NCBI GenBank assembly: GCA_019055375.1
Contig: JAHQIW010003777.1
Location: forward strand, 1 to 64,000
From: Parelaphostrongylus tenuis
Taxonomy: Eukaryota; Nematoda; Chromadorea; Rhabditida; Metastrongylidae
Direction of reading: 5' to 3'
DNA: 64,000 nt
Shown here: one piece after another, positions 39,301 through 48,712 of the stretch
How positions within the stretch are numbered: position 1 is the stretch's first letter
How the letters are laid out: the number at the start of each line of letters is the position of its first letter
Made by a program: the position numbers and the translations under genes
The notes under the pieces: model-generated
The model's input: only the letters and a program-made list of their open reading frames with translations
Told to the model about the DNA's origin: nothing
Database searches by the model: none

Positions 39301-42300
39301 TGAATGCAGATGGGTACAGTCGTTTCGTCACTGTATTCGTCTCCACCGCATGTCTTGACACAGATTACCTCCAACGTACACGTTGTTATTCAATTGTCGT
39401 CTCTACCGTTACGGCAAATCATACAATTTTGGTTTACTTATAGGCGATTATGCAATTGATTACGAGATAGCTGATGTCTTAAGAAGTTTTGAGAAAATAA
39501 AATTACTGCTACCAGCTTGTTCCACCCTTTTTTCTTGAAAAGGATAAGAGGAAAGGTTATAAAATAGTGTGTACATACTGCTTGACGTTATGTACCGGAG
39601 CGCTGTGGCCGAGTGGTTGTGGTTTTGGTCGCGGCGCGCGCGAAATCGAGCTCCATCCCCCACTTCTCTTCGGCAGTCAACGACAACTTCCTATGGAGCG
39701 CCACAGCAAGGCTGTCCTCAGATTGCAAAGATTCTTGCTCAACCAGTGTTCTACGCCGCTCAAGAAGAAGAAGACTAAAACCGAATTGAATGCTAGAACT
39801 ACTGGGATCCCCCAGTGAAAAAAAAACATTGTGATGACGGATCAAATAAGGGTAGAAATGTGACTGTATGTACCATTTTCTGTTGCTGGCTTTCCTAAAG
39901 AGGTTACTTAAACGTTCAAGAATGGAAGTCAGCTTTATTTTGGTAGACCTTGGGTGAATTTTATGCACTCTGACTATTCATTAGATAACTCAAAATAATT
40001 TTTTTTCTCCTCTTGCTTGGAGCACATGAGAAGACAGTTAGCTATATATCGACAGTAGGGTACTGACTGGTTATCGATAACTTAAGCTTCGACCTTGGAT
40101 ATAGAGTCAAAAAAGACTGAATGTCAGTCATATCTCTGGACAAGATTTCGCCGATTAGTCACTTTCAAGAGGGCCGCGATCCGTCGATGCGAATAGTATA
40201 CTTGTTTATAGCCCATTCCTTCTGCAAGGATCTCACCGTGCGTGAGCTTATAATGCACATTCATCCGGTACGGTTGTAAATAAAGGATGGTAACGTCCAA
40301 ATACTTCATAAGTACGTGCTACTGGGAGGCGCTTGATGCAGACGGTTCAAGAACATTTGGGTGTTGGTGAGATGAGCTGGGAAGTGTTTGAGCAACTGAA
40401 TCACATTAAATTTATAGCTTTCGCCATTACAATCGCGTGCTTGTCTCTGCGCACTGATGAGTGTAGTAGAAAATCTTGAAAGGTCGGTATACTTAGAACC
40501 ATGTGTGAATATTAGTGCGTGTCATAATGTATTCATGTGCGTGCTTAATTAGTAGGTTCAAGTTTGGACATTTGGACATGTTGGTAGTTGAAATTTGAGT
40601 TAATAGGTTTTCTAATGGTTCTAAACTAGTCGCACTTGCCACATGACGCCATTCTTCTGATTTAGCTATTGTGTTCGGAATTCCTTTTCAGATAACGGGC
40701 GAGGAGAAAGGTTTCCTCGACTTTCCATTACCTCAGCATCTAGCTGATAATGAATTGCCATAAACTCTATTTTTCTCACTGCGTGATAGTCTGATAGTTT
40801 GAATTTTACTTCTTTAGCCTGTCACATGTCACTTTTTTGAGTGCTGTGAGGTTGGAACCAAAATCCTCTGTCAGGTTAATGATAAAAAATTCTAAGAGTT
40901 TTATTCGAAAAAACTACGAAATTTGGTGTTTACTTTGTCTCTAGTATATTGCTGTCTATGGAATGCTTTGAAGGAAATGAGGTTGGCATATTCCCACTTT
41001 TTGCTGCTTATGCCCATTTAGCGACAACTATATGTAGGAGTCGATTTTGAACCTCGTGTAAATTAAGTGCTATTCTACATGCGAAACTTAAAAATAAGTT
41101 TCGTTAGTGAGAATCATGAACCCAATTCTGGTAGTGAGCTTGCTCTGTCGAAGAGAATCGTTCCTCCTAATACGATAACTCTTGACTTATCTACTACGAT
41201 AGCGCCTTGAGTTTGACTTTTAGGACTTTCGTAAACAGTATTTCGGTGTTCCATTGAAATTCGCTATTTTCGAATTTTCGGCATAGAGTTACTTTAGTAC
41301 TTCCCTAATAGGACTGCGAATTAAAATTTACCCACTCATAATTCTCCCCAAAGGTTAACTTCCAATTAATGAGCACAAGAATATTCTTTCCCAGCTTGCA
41401 CTTCTTTAGCTGAATATACATCTTGTTTTGTTTACATAGAAGAGATTGGCATTTTGATGCCCAATTTCATTTGGCTGTCTTTTAGTCGACCGAATAATTG
41501 GTTTAGCTCTCGTTTCATGAAGCTCGTGATAACTTGGTGCTTTAGGCACCGGCGGAGAAATTACCTCGCATGTTTGGCTGAAACACTCTCCTTTCTCACT
41601 GACAGTGCTTCTTAGCAGTTCGGCATGTCTTACTTGTGCAACACGTAACAATTCTCAGAATCAACTATACACTGACCTCGGCCAACGACTAAGTAATTCC
41701 GTGTTTTTCTGGATAAGCAAGCACGACGTTTTTAACAATAAATTCTATTGAATACAACATAGCAAAGTACTAATGGCTGACGTTTCTGCAGCTTCACTTT
41801 CTTCAAAGCCTGGAAACGTCAAATTGACTGTAATCTATTCAACCAAACACTTTCGTAACGTTACCACAGAGAACTTCATGCAGAATTGTGATCACATAGT
41901 GAAGTGCTACTCTCGAACACTGATCACTTCTTCTTCATAGATTCTAAAATCACTACCTAAGGCCAACCGCACATGCGGATAGCACGAAATCAAACGTGAT
42001 AAGACACTTATCCCTGCAGTTAGATTATTGTTAATTATAATCAGTTCATTTTTGGATTGTTGGAATCTATTCAAAGAACTTTAGAAGTTTTAGCGTAGAT
42101 TATGTGATGAATTAAATCTGAACATTTGAACGAGATAGTTTTATGAGAAATAGTATAGGTCGCAGCGTTCTGTCATTTTCGCCTTAAGTGAGACGTTTTC
42201 CATAGGATATCAGCAGCCGTGATTGAGCTTGTATTTCATTTATTTCAGATTCAAAATTCTTGGCTATAACATTACCGACTCAAACTTATATGTTCCATTG

Positions 42301-44365
42301 ACCGCGTCCACAATCAATTTTTTCTGGTTTACCCAAAGTACAGGATTGAATTCAAAGCATGACATGCATTTAAATCGCCTCTAGTCAATGTATTGTATGA
42401 CCTCCATAATGATTCACTTATTGCTATAAACTCGCAACTCGGGTGAAATGAGATCAAACAGAAATCTATGATAAGGAAACCGAAATTTACGAGCTTATTA
42501 ACCGAACCACTAAAGGAATACAAGTCCGAGATGTTGAAAACTTGCTGAGTTACCAAAATATTGCCTTCCTTACTTGTTGATCGACTTGCTTGTTACAGAA
42601 CTTCAACTCGACGACGATGGGTGTCCGATATGCCCACTATGTGGCGATAAACTAATCGAATCGGAATGGTCACACCATATCGAACACGAGAAAAAGAAAC
42701 TTCTTGGAGTCATACAGAGGTTGAAAGAAGTCTTTGCGAAAATTCTTTATCTTGAAAGCCTGTATTCTTCACACTATCCGTCCTTTTTCCCAAGAAATTC
42801 CTTCTAATTCAATTCATTATTATGTGTGCAGCAAATTGTTAACATAGGAAGACTGAAGTTGAGTTTTCCGACAAGCGGCAATGATTCCTCGATTAGGGAG
42901 TATTTAAGGAGTTGAGAACTAAAAGAATTCTTAGAAGAGATCCTTGCTATATCACCTTACCACATGAGTTTGAATAATGTTCTTAACATATTTTTGCGAG
43001 TTAAGAAATACATCAGATGTCCCAGCAGATTTGAAATAGAATTCAAATTCTCAGATTTTTTTTGAAGCAGGCACAGCATCGATCGATCCAACTCATCTCG
43101 ATTATTGATTAACTTTAATATTCTGCTTTACTCGGTTGTATACTTTGGTTGCATATTTGAGGAGAAGATGTTTGTTTTCTTTCAGTGTCAAAGAGTCAAA
43201 ACTAATGGAGCCGTCAAGTAACGCTGAGCAATCACGAAGAAAACGTGAACTTGAGTTATTGAGAATCAGAAATAATCAACAAAAGCGACTAGCATGTGGG
43301 TTACTCTGCAATATTATACTTTTATGTTAACCATATCATATATGTTTGTATATAAAATATTTTGAAAAAAGCCGCGTATAATATACGTAATATATGTAAA
43401 TACTATCTGCTTCTTAATATATTTGAAACCTCTAAGACAAACCGCCATGCATTCAAGCACCTAACTAAAATTTGATTTCACTATTCATTAAATTCCAGTA
43501 TAGGAGGGAAAATACTAAGATCAAAAAGAATAGTATTTTTTGACATCAAGACAAAGAGTACCTTATTTTGTAAAGGATAATAGTAACTTTTTGGCTATGT
43601 TTACACTAATATGATAATTCTAATTGGGAATGATTAGAAAATCACTTTTTGGATCAGTTGGAAATGGCCAGAATCACTTTTTGCACTCTTTTTCATAAAT
43701 ATTATTATTTTAATTAATCAATTAGTAATTCCAGTGAAACGAGGCACAACATCGTTGATACGTGACACATTCACACCATTTAGTCGACAGGTATTTTCAC
43801 TGCCACAGTAGTTTTCTTGTCTTTTTGAAGGAACTCAAAGTAGTGGGCAAAAATTCTTCCAAAGTCGAGTCTTACTTGCTCATGAGATGATCGCCCGACC
43901 TAAGAGTCTTATCGAAATGGGCATCTTTGAAAATAATCCTTCCTGTAGTTGGTAAATGCTCTCCTAGTCTGGCGACTTCTAATGTCGTCCAATCGATGCA
44001 AGGCTTCTGCCAGGTGTATAAGCAGTAAATGTGACAAATGCTTAGCAAACATCATCATAAACGCCGGTAATGCCACGACCTCAATTATGCGAATTGTGCC
44101 ATTGATACTGTCGTAAACTTACCCACAGCACATCGTACGTCAGCTTCGTAGGAGGACATTACGCAAACATCATCACAAAGCACGATGTAGCTGTCGTTGG
44201 CAGGTTTGCATAAATGAGAATGAAGTTGTCTTATTGAAACTTATGCACATGTTCTTGCAAACCTACCATAATCAACGGCAATACCGAGATACAGGGACGT
44301 CGAGATCATAAGACGAAACACAGCGCGTTAATTGTTTAGTGAATAATAGGGTGATAATAACTGGA

Positions 44366-44396
<31 letters not shown>

Positions 44397-45854
44397 ATGA
44401 GAGAGAAAGAGAGAGAGAGAGGGAGAGCGAGAGGAGTGAGAGAGCAAAAGCGTTTTCAAATATCTTAGAGCGTTCGTCAACGAGTTAGGTATGGGCCAAT
44501 GTAGGAAATAGTACTATGCAATTCAAATCAGTCAAAAGCATCCTAAGATGGACTCAACAGATTGATAAAACGTTAAACGACCCGTTTTACCTTTTCTTAT
44601 AATTCTTTGTTTTTGTTGAACTAGTTCTACGATAAACTCAAACTTTCCAGCTAGATTTTCCTCAAGGTTCATATTGTTCGTTGAATGAATTTATTGGTTT
44701 ATTCTAGACTTAAAAACCCCAGTTTTATAAACAGCCTTCTCAGTTACAGTGATGAGCAAATAATCCTAGATCTTAGAATATCACTATCCGTCAGTTTCTT
44801 AGAACACATTGTTAGTATATTCAATTGTCATATGACTATAATAATTTATGCAATGGATTTCATGAGAAGATTTTTTTAGTTTCAGTCGAACGACGAAAGC
44901 GGTTCAAGTGGTTCACCAGAAGTTAAGAAGGAAGATAATGACTGCTTCGGTGGTGTTAAGTGCTTTTCTTGTCATGTAAGACCTAATAAATCTTCACTAC
45001 ACATTTTATCAAGAAAAAAAAAATTGGAAAAATCATTGCGAGCATATCTGGAGTATTTGATGGCAGCTTATCGCTTTGTTCCTATTTTCAGTCATATGAA
45101 ATTTGATTTTCGGTCATCCCAATCATTTACAATATCATCAACTATGAAATATTTCCGACAGACACCAATAATATAAACGATTCTCTCTGCCGCGGTTGAG
45201 AGTTGCTCGGTAGGCTGTGTTGCGCTGTGATAATCGACTCAGAGGATTCACGACGTTGTAATAAGCGACTCATGCTTTCAGTGGGAAGCCCTCTAATTAG
45301 ACAGCTATCAGTGCAAACGCTAACTCACAGAGCACTAGCTTGTACAAGCCTGCTAGTAGTTGATGTTCTGAATGGGCATTGCGAACTTCTCAGCTTGGAA
45401 CTTTACTTCAAAATGAAAATATGTCGCACTCAGTGCATCCTCGCTACTGTGGAAATATGAACTCGTGGGGCGTGCATGTAATAAAGAAAGCCGTGTAAGT
45501 GACGTTAAAGGGAAGGGTTGGCACGGCTTAGTCTGTTCTTTGGCTACTGAGTATACATATGATTGAGCTATATTTTACTCATTATATTACATTTGTTGGT
45601 ATTTTTCCGTTATCAGCTCTCCGTTTCGAACCTTCAGAAAAGGGTTACTTTGCGCTTGTTTTTACGGAAAAGTACCAATACGTTTTCACCTAGATGGCGA
45701 GATAATCTAGTTATTTATGGTATACAGCAAATGTTATAGTAATTCTTTATAGAGAACCGTGGATTACGGGATTGTGTCAAGCTCTTTTGAGCAGCCACGC
45801 TGTCAGGAATGTTTTGACGCTCTTCGAAATCAAGCCGGAGCTCTGCCAACGACG
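24175..45854 (+). CDS. RNF220-like zinc-finger protein, seven phase-consistent exons
   Basis: Seven exons (24175-24364, 24556-24615, 42599-42719, 43186-43295, 43735-43790, 44886-44975, 45753-45854) join in one frame and give 243 residues before a possible last exon at 48120. Seen in the product: residues 1-64 are rich in Pro, Phe and Gln; 65-84 are Ser-rich; a zinc-finger block has C92, C95, C98, S105-E106-W107, H109, H110, H113; a basic segment R141-A160 reads RRKRELELLRIRNNQQKRLA; a second finger is C205-x2-C208-x17-C226-x2-C229. From family knowledge: vertebrate RNF220 (an E3 ligase, nuclear and cytoplasmic) has a CPxC..L..SEL..H.E.E motif followed by a FLRxRxNRQxRL segment in the same order, so an RNF220-family relation is likely. 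Its C-terminal RING was not found in this window. The CxxC-x17-CxxC finger is not part of RNF220 as I know it. Inference: a nuclear regulator or ubiquitin-ligase relative. Sure of the exon chain, moderately sure of the family. Confidence 0.72.
24556..24615 (+). CDS. RNF220-like gene, exon 2
   Basis: A 60-base exon between TTCTGTTTTAG and A|GTGAGT, both close to the worm consensus. Phase 1 in and phase 1 out. It encodes an acidic, Ser-rich linker (DQSPCLSDHASSREDSPSVK). It is separated from exon 1 by a typical short intron of 191 bases, and from the next sure exon by about 18 kb. Confidence 0.7.
25620..25720 (+). CDS. Candidate alternative first exon inside the large intron
   Basis: A very good acceptor (TCTTTCTTTTCTTCAG) is followed nine bases later by an ATG at 25629 and an open frame (MKQYRARWCFSMLSRPSCFA...) up to a strong donor ATCT|GTAAGC. 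The layout (splice acceptor directly before a start) is what a trans-spliced internal promoter would look like. Phase at the donor is 2, which does not join directly to exon 3 but would join through the candidate at 28691-28734. No homology recognised. Confidence 0.25.
27090..27270. promoter_or_regulatory. CpG-richer intronic stretch with an ETS-like site
   Basis: Contains GCGAAACCGGAAGTTATCCC (ACCGGAAGT is the ETS consensus) and ACCGTACGTACGATC. CCGTACGTACG also occurs at 20987 in the promoter-like island. Could be an intronic enhancer or internal promoter. Confidence 0.2.
28361..28388 (+). CDS. Candidate 28-base micro-exon
   Basis: Flanked by TTGTATTCTAG and ATCAG|GTAGGC. Entered from exon 2 it reads NSGEMEEFI, acidic like its neighbour, and exits in phase 2. 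It needs a further exon of 3n+2 bases before exon 3. The piece 28691-28734 (44 bases, between AACTTCCAG and ACG|GTAAAT) has that length and is open, but its sequence (RTQLRYKINCLCWLY) is unconvincing. Could be an alternatively used cassette or coincidence. Confidence 0.2.
29099..29251 (+). CDS. 50-codon basic small ORF in a GC-rich island
   Basis: ATG to TAA gives 50 residues: an N-terminal MACIQNIEFTTRTAII, an acidic DDDE, then a strongly basic ERKKKRGRRQMAIERVRKQM that looks like a nuclear-localisation or DNA-contact helix. The surrounding 28970-29250 block is richer in G+C and CpG than the flanks and has a (GAC)n run. No splice site follows before the stop. An overlapping frame (from 29030) is also open for 41 codons. 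Unrecognised; could be a small gene, a relic, or the edge of a regulatory island. Confidence 0.25.
   Translation: MACIQNIEFTTRTAIINDDDEVLERKKKRGRRQMAIERVRKQMKIDFVKF
30290..30423 (+). repeat. SINE family B
   Basis: GCGAGTTCGACTCCTGCTGA (B-box region), GGTATTTTTGTTCATCACTG, ATTCTCTTAGGTGCACATGA, CAGTAAAAACACTATG. About 130 bases upstream of another head in the same orientation (30558). Confidence 0.5.
30558..30665 (+). repeat. SINE family B, tRNA-like head with both boxes
   Basis: ACCTTGGTGGTATAGTGGTA (A-box form), then GTGGGTTCGACTACCGTCTG (B-box form), then TTTGCTCACTACTCAACTTT. It resembles a tRNA over the first 75 bases but does not close a good acceptor stem, so a SINE head rather than a tRNA gene. 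Confidence 0.5.
37945..38150. repeat. (TA)n and (TG)n microsatellites
   Basis: TATATATAT-type runs at 37945-38000, and TGTGTG runs at about 38100-38143 on both sides of a TCGTG interruption. The His/Thr-rich ORFs are artefacts. Confidence 0.8.
38525..38790 (-). repeat. SINE family D, diverged copy
   Basis: The minus strand begins GGAGCGCATGAGGCGCAGTA, shares the TCGAxxCxxxGGTAGGCCACCGCG body and the TGATCAATGCCAAGAA end of the other copies, but with many differences. It lies in the large intron of the RNF220-like gene, opposite to transcription. Confidence 0.5.
38829..38898 (+). repeat. Single diverged arm of the foldback family
   Basis: CATTCTTCAAAGCCTTGAAA and AATGTAATCTATCCAGCTAA match the 41775 arm. 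The outer end is eroded. Confidence 0.4.
39598..39850 (+). repeat. SINE family C, best preserved copy
   Basis: GAGCGCTGTGGCCGAGTGGT head, CTCTTCGGCAGTCAACGACA, CCTATGGAGCGCCACAGCAA body, CAAGAAGAAGAAGAC, then ACTGGGATCCCCCAGTG and TGACGGATCAAATAAG end. The long ORFs that cover it on both strands are incidental. It lies in the large intron, same strand as the gene. Confidence 0.65.
41406..41651 (-). pseudogene. Coding-like minus-strand ORF beside a foldback arm
   Basis: About 81 codons with balanced composition (for example SPPVPKAPSYHELHETRAKP and IIRSTKRQPNEIGHQNANLF) ending in TAG. It lies just downstream, on the minus strand, of the foldback arm at 41775-41860. It may be part of an old mobile element or an exon of an unrelated gene. 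A GTAAGA donor-like site lies near its 5' end. Confidence 0.2.
41775..41860 (+). repeat. Single arm of the 47.5-kb foldback family
   Basis: GGCTGACGTTTCTGCAGCTT, CACTTTCTTCAAAGCCTGGA, TGTAATCTATTCAACC, TTTCGTAACG align along the full left arm of the 47536 element. The other arm is missing. Confidence 0.55.
42599..42719 (+). CDS. RNF220-like gene, exon 3 (zinc-finger block)
   Basis: Acceptor CTTGTTACAG then AACTTCAACTCG. The frame holds CPICPLCGDKL, SEWSHHIEHEKKKL. The Cys pair, the SE-W/L dipeptide, the His and the acidic-basic helix follow the order seen in RNF220 proteins. The donor was chosen as CAGAG|GTTGAA at 42720: of the three nearby GT sites it is the only one giving the phase (2) that the next exon needs. 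GTTGAA is a weak donor, so the last few residues are less certain than the finger itself. Confidence 0.72.
43186..43295 (+). CDS. RNF220-like gene, exon 4 (basic LLRIR helix)
   Basis: A strong acceptor TTTGTTTTCTTTCAG precedes the exon, and GCAT|GTGGGT ends it. It encodes a linker and then a helix-prone basic stretch RRKRELELLRIRNNQQKRLA. This matches in order and character the segment that follows the finger in vertebrate RNF220 (FLRxRxNRQxRLNARIGK). Phase 2 in, phase 1 out. Confidence 0.7.
43735..43790 (+). CDS. RNF220-like gene, exon 5 (small)
   Basis: A 56-base exon between ATTAGTAATTCCAG and GACAG|GTATTT. It is needed to move the reading frame from phase 1 (exon 4) to phase 0 (exon 6), and it does so exactly with an open frame (LKRGTTSLIRDTFTPFSRQ). 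The start continues the basic segment of exon 4 (RLA-LKR). Confidence 0.6.
44369..44445. repeat. (TA)n followed by (GA)n
   Basis: A TATATA run at about 44369-44396 then GAGAGAAAGAGAGAGAGAG to about 44440. It lies in the intron between exons 5 and 6. Confidence 0.85.
44886..44975 (+). CDS. RNF220-like gene, exon 6 (first half of CxxC-x17-CxxC finger)
   Basis: Acceptor TTTTTTTAGTTTCAG; an alternative acceptor six bases upstream (44879) would add Phe-Gln in the same frame. The donor is CAT|GTAAGA. It encodes a Ser/Gly/acidic linker and ends KCFSCH, the first Cys pair of the second finger. Phase 0 at both ends. Confidence 0.65.
45753..45854 (+). CDS. RNF220-like gene, exon 7 (second half of CxxC-x17-CxxC finger)
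   Basis: Acceptor ATTCTTTATAG, donor ACG|GTATGT; 34 whole codons, phase 0 in and out. It encodes RTVDYGIVSSSFEQPRCQEC and then FDALRNQAGALPTT. Joined to exon 6 it gives C-x2-C, 17 residues, C-x2-C, the GATA-type spacing. The tail after the last Cys (x8, then GALP) recalls the GELP seen after the GATA-like finger of MTA and RERE/EGL-27 proteins. That resemblance is suggestive only. Confidence 0.65.
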
Positions 45855-46339
45855 GTATGTTCTCTATAAAACACTTGAATGTCCATGTAACATTTCACAG
45901 TGCCTATACGAGCAGGTGTTCAAGCATGCATTCTAATGCGATTACGTGGATCTCCTCTTTTTTTCTGAGTGGTAGCCTCTGTATGTCGTCGTTTTCAATT
46001 TATTGTCTTTATTGTGACGAATGCCGCTATGCCAAAGCATGAACGAACGTGTGAGATAAGACATTCAGTGCTAATGAGGTTACATCATCTCATCGAGATC
46101 ATCAGAAGATGCCGCCGGTGGTGGGGTCGCCGAGATGATTTGTCATCATGATAGTAGCATCCATTCGATGAATTGGACTGGACGTTCACCGATGCCAATG
46201 TTTTCTATATCATCTGCTTCACTCAATTGAATAATTTAGCATGAAATAAGTCGCAGAATTACGAACATTTGTCAAAACTGTGATGTGAGTTTTAGTGAGT
46301 TTTAAAACTACTCTTAAACCTCTGAAACAGAAACCCCAA

Positions 46340-46464
46340 AGGACAAAAATTTGGTGAATTTTTGAAGGAATACGCTTAGCATAGTTGCGCACTGAAAATA
46401 TAAATAATAAACCTAAAAAAATAAGAGCTACTAAAGTAAAAAAAGCTCCAAAATTAAATCCTTT
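46340..46464 (-). CDS. Hydrophobic minus-strand open stretch, possible exon
   Basis: After a minus-strand acceptor (GGTATAATCAG) the frame reads KGFNFGAFFTLVALIFLGLL, then F, I, F and SVRNYAKRIPSKIHQ: one clear membrane span followed by a basic tail. The frame stays open from 46482 down to 46222 but has no ATG. It lies opposite the RNF220-like gene, between its exon 7 and the possible exon 8. The T-rich codons could also suit an old mitochondrial fragment, but I could not match a mitochondrial gene. Confidence 0.2.
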
Positions 46465-47535
46465 CTGATTATACCCGTAAAATTAAAACCACACAAACAA
46501 AACAAAGTAGTTAACAATTGTAACTGAATAAAAAACGGTGATTGAATATTTATTTCGTAAGAAATCAGTGTTTTTATCGTCCCACACCCCAGTCCGGCAC
46601 TAACTTACTAGTCAAGGAAGAGAAGAGAGGATTAGTTTGACGACGACATGAGATCTAATCATGCCCATGTATGTATTGTAGTGAGCCGCTAACCATAAAA
46701 TTAATGCGTGTCATTCTACAAAAGAAGGAGCCATGCTCTAGAAGAAGATGACAGGTTTTAGTTTTTTTTTTCAATGTTTGTTGTATCGTCAGAAATGATC
46801 ACAGTGTCGTGAACTAAAGACCGATTTTAGTTGTCGACAATTATGGACTTACGTACATCGGTGATGAGCCCATCGACGTCACATTCACCACCGGAGAAGA
46901 AATTACGTATTGAATGACGCATCTGTCACCAAACAATCACAGTCAATACGTATGTTATTGTAGTAATCGTCAAGCGTATACTAGGTGTTTATTGCTCTGT
47001 TATTATCTTTTCGCATACTTTTTTATTGGTTTCCCAAAGGCATCTGTCTAGTTATGTTCACATTGGATTTTTGAGCAGTGTTTTTCGGTATCAGACTATT
47101 ACAAATCTGTTCTCCTCTTTCATTGTTTTCGTGACTTCGTTTCTTTCGGTAATTTCAACCTAGATACTTTTTATTGAGGACAAAACAGCAACTTTTTCCT
47201 GAATTGTTTCGTTATTTCCTTATTCACATTTTTTCTCTTGTACAAATGCGCAAGCTACTAAATGAAGAGTAATCTTCAAAGGTATAAAATTTCTATGTGG
47301 GTTTTATATCAGAGACTTCGTTGGGACCTTTAAGAACTGTGTTAGCCGGACGTAAGGTACTGCTGATGAATGCGAAGTTCTTCTGGAGTTTTGAGATAAA
47401 AGGAGCATTCCAGACCGACTGCCTGTGAACCTCGGCATAGAAGGAATAACCCAGCGTTTCTTCTGCTGAACAGAAACGAGATTATTCTTGGTAGGATCTA
47501 AGTGCAATTCAATACAGAATACTACTCAATACAAT

Positions 47536-47752
47536 GGCTGACGCTTCGGCAATATCTCTTTCTTCAAAGGCTGCATTAGTCGAGTTGATTTGCAATCCGC
47601 TCGATCTAATACTTACGTAACCCAGCGAAAAAAACTGTTTGTTCATCACATTCATTTTGTTGGGTTACGAAAGTATTTATTCAATCGGATTGATTACGAA
47701 GCAATTTGACAACTTAAGCTCTGAAGAAGGCAGTAACGTCGAAACATCGGCT
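47536..47752. mobile_element. Foldback (palindromic MITE-like) element
   Basis: Left arm 47536-47624 (GGCTGACGCTTCGGCAATAT ... ACTTACGTAACCCA) and right arm 47661-47752 (TGGGTTACGAAAGTATTTAT ... CGTCGAAACATCGGCT) are imperfect inverted repeats of about 90 bases around a 36-base loop. Arm ends share the motif CTGAAGAAGG...CGAAAC. No coding capacity; single arms of the same family occur at 38829, 41775, 52106 and 59990. Confidence 0.65.
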
Positions 47753-48119
47753 ACCGTATTGTTTGGTATTCTGATTAGAATTCTATTCAATGAATCCTGT
47801 AAAATAGCAACCAGACTCCTGCTTATCAAAATAAGCACTGAGTCAAAAGAAATATGTCACTCATTAGTTTTTACTCTATGAAATTAACTGGCATAACTTA
47901 TAAACCCTTACTAAGCTTTCACTTGTCGACACTGAGCATCTTTACCAGCCAGACTGTTCACCTAAAGACCGAAGATTCTGTCATGAATAGTCCAGCGTAA
48001 TGATAGAAACATATTTTTGAGTAGATGAGCCACAATTTAAAGGAAAAACTTGATAAACGCATGTGATCAGTGCAAGGCAACTACCCCCAGCGAAAGGAGT
48101 GAATCTGTTTTTTGTGCAG

Positions 48120-48173
48120 GAACGACATGTGTTATTTGAAAGACAAGCTGCAATGAAAACATCAAGGGATTAA
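48120..48173 (+). CDS. Possible last exon of the RNF220-like gene
   Basis: A strong acceptor (CTGTTTTTTGTGCAG) is followed in phase 0, as exon 7 requires, by 17 codons (ERHVLFERQAAMKTSRD) and TAA. If used, the protein would be 260 residues with no RING domain. No AATAAA signal is seen close behind the stop, and the exon is short, so this could be chance. The true 3' exons may instead lie beyond the window. Confidence 0.35.
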   Translation, partial: ERHVLFERQAAMKTSRD

Positions 48174-48712
48174 CTACGCTACATTGCTACAATCTGCTAA
48201 AAGTGTAAATCTATTACAAAGTGATAGAGAGAGAAACGCTTCAGCAAAAGCAACTAAATCAAACCCCCTCAGATATAAGAAAACTTGGAGAAGTTTCAAA
48301 TGGAAGTTGTCAATGATTACCAGCCAATTAATGAATGCTGAGATAACAGGAATTGAAAAAAAAGTGGAAACCATAAAAAAAAACTTGTGCTAAAACTCTA
48401 CTACCTATAAAACCAAGACGTAAAAAACTTGACTGGAAGCGAAGTCAAATGAGCATTAAGATAAAATGAGAAAGTCCGCGACGCTCGGATTTTTTTCATT
48501 ATCCCTCACCATCATGAATTTTAATGCCTAGAAACGTCTGAAAGGCTGTGATTTGTAAAAGAATATTGTACTGGTAGATAACGGCGATTTCCTATCAGTT
48601 GGCAGGCAGGATTGGTCAAGAAGAAGCAGTTACTTTCTTCACACATAATATTTGTTACCATACTTATTTTGCAGCACTTTAGAATATTATACATATCCTC
48701 CAACGTGTTTTG

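Larger units (their letters stand above)
24616..42598 (+). other. About 18-kb intron of the RNF220-like gene
   Basis: Between exons 2 and 3. Splicing 24615 to 42599 directly keeps the frame. It contains SINEs (30.3, 30.56, 38.5, 39.6 kb), foldback arms (38.8, 41.8 kb), microsatellites (27.6, 38.0 kb), a GC-rich block at 29.0-29.25 kb and several exon-like pieces described separately. In the remaining stretches (for example 25.7-27.6, 31.0-37.9, 40.0-41.4 and 41.9-42.5 kb) I see only AT-rich unique sequence with no supportable gene or repeat. Confidence 0.6.
45855..48119. other. Intron or 3' flank of the RNF220-like gene
   Basis: Contains the hydrophobic minus-strand stretch at 46222-46482 and the foldback at 47536. 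A 67-codon minus ORF at 47507-47304 (KKRWVIPSMPRFTGSRSG) adjoins the foldback and may be part of the mobile element. Otherwise no gene. Confidence 0.35.

Noticed and set aside
39588..39968. 126-codon minus-strand ORF and overlapping plus ORFs
   Set aside because: They coincide with a SINE C copy; similar frames appear at the other copies.
45617..45671. Extra exon between exons 6 and 7 of the RNF220-like gene
   Set aside because: The acceptor is fair, but the only donor gives a length that breaks the frame between two exons that already join in phase 0.
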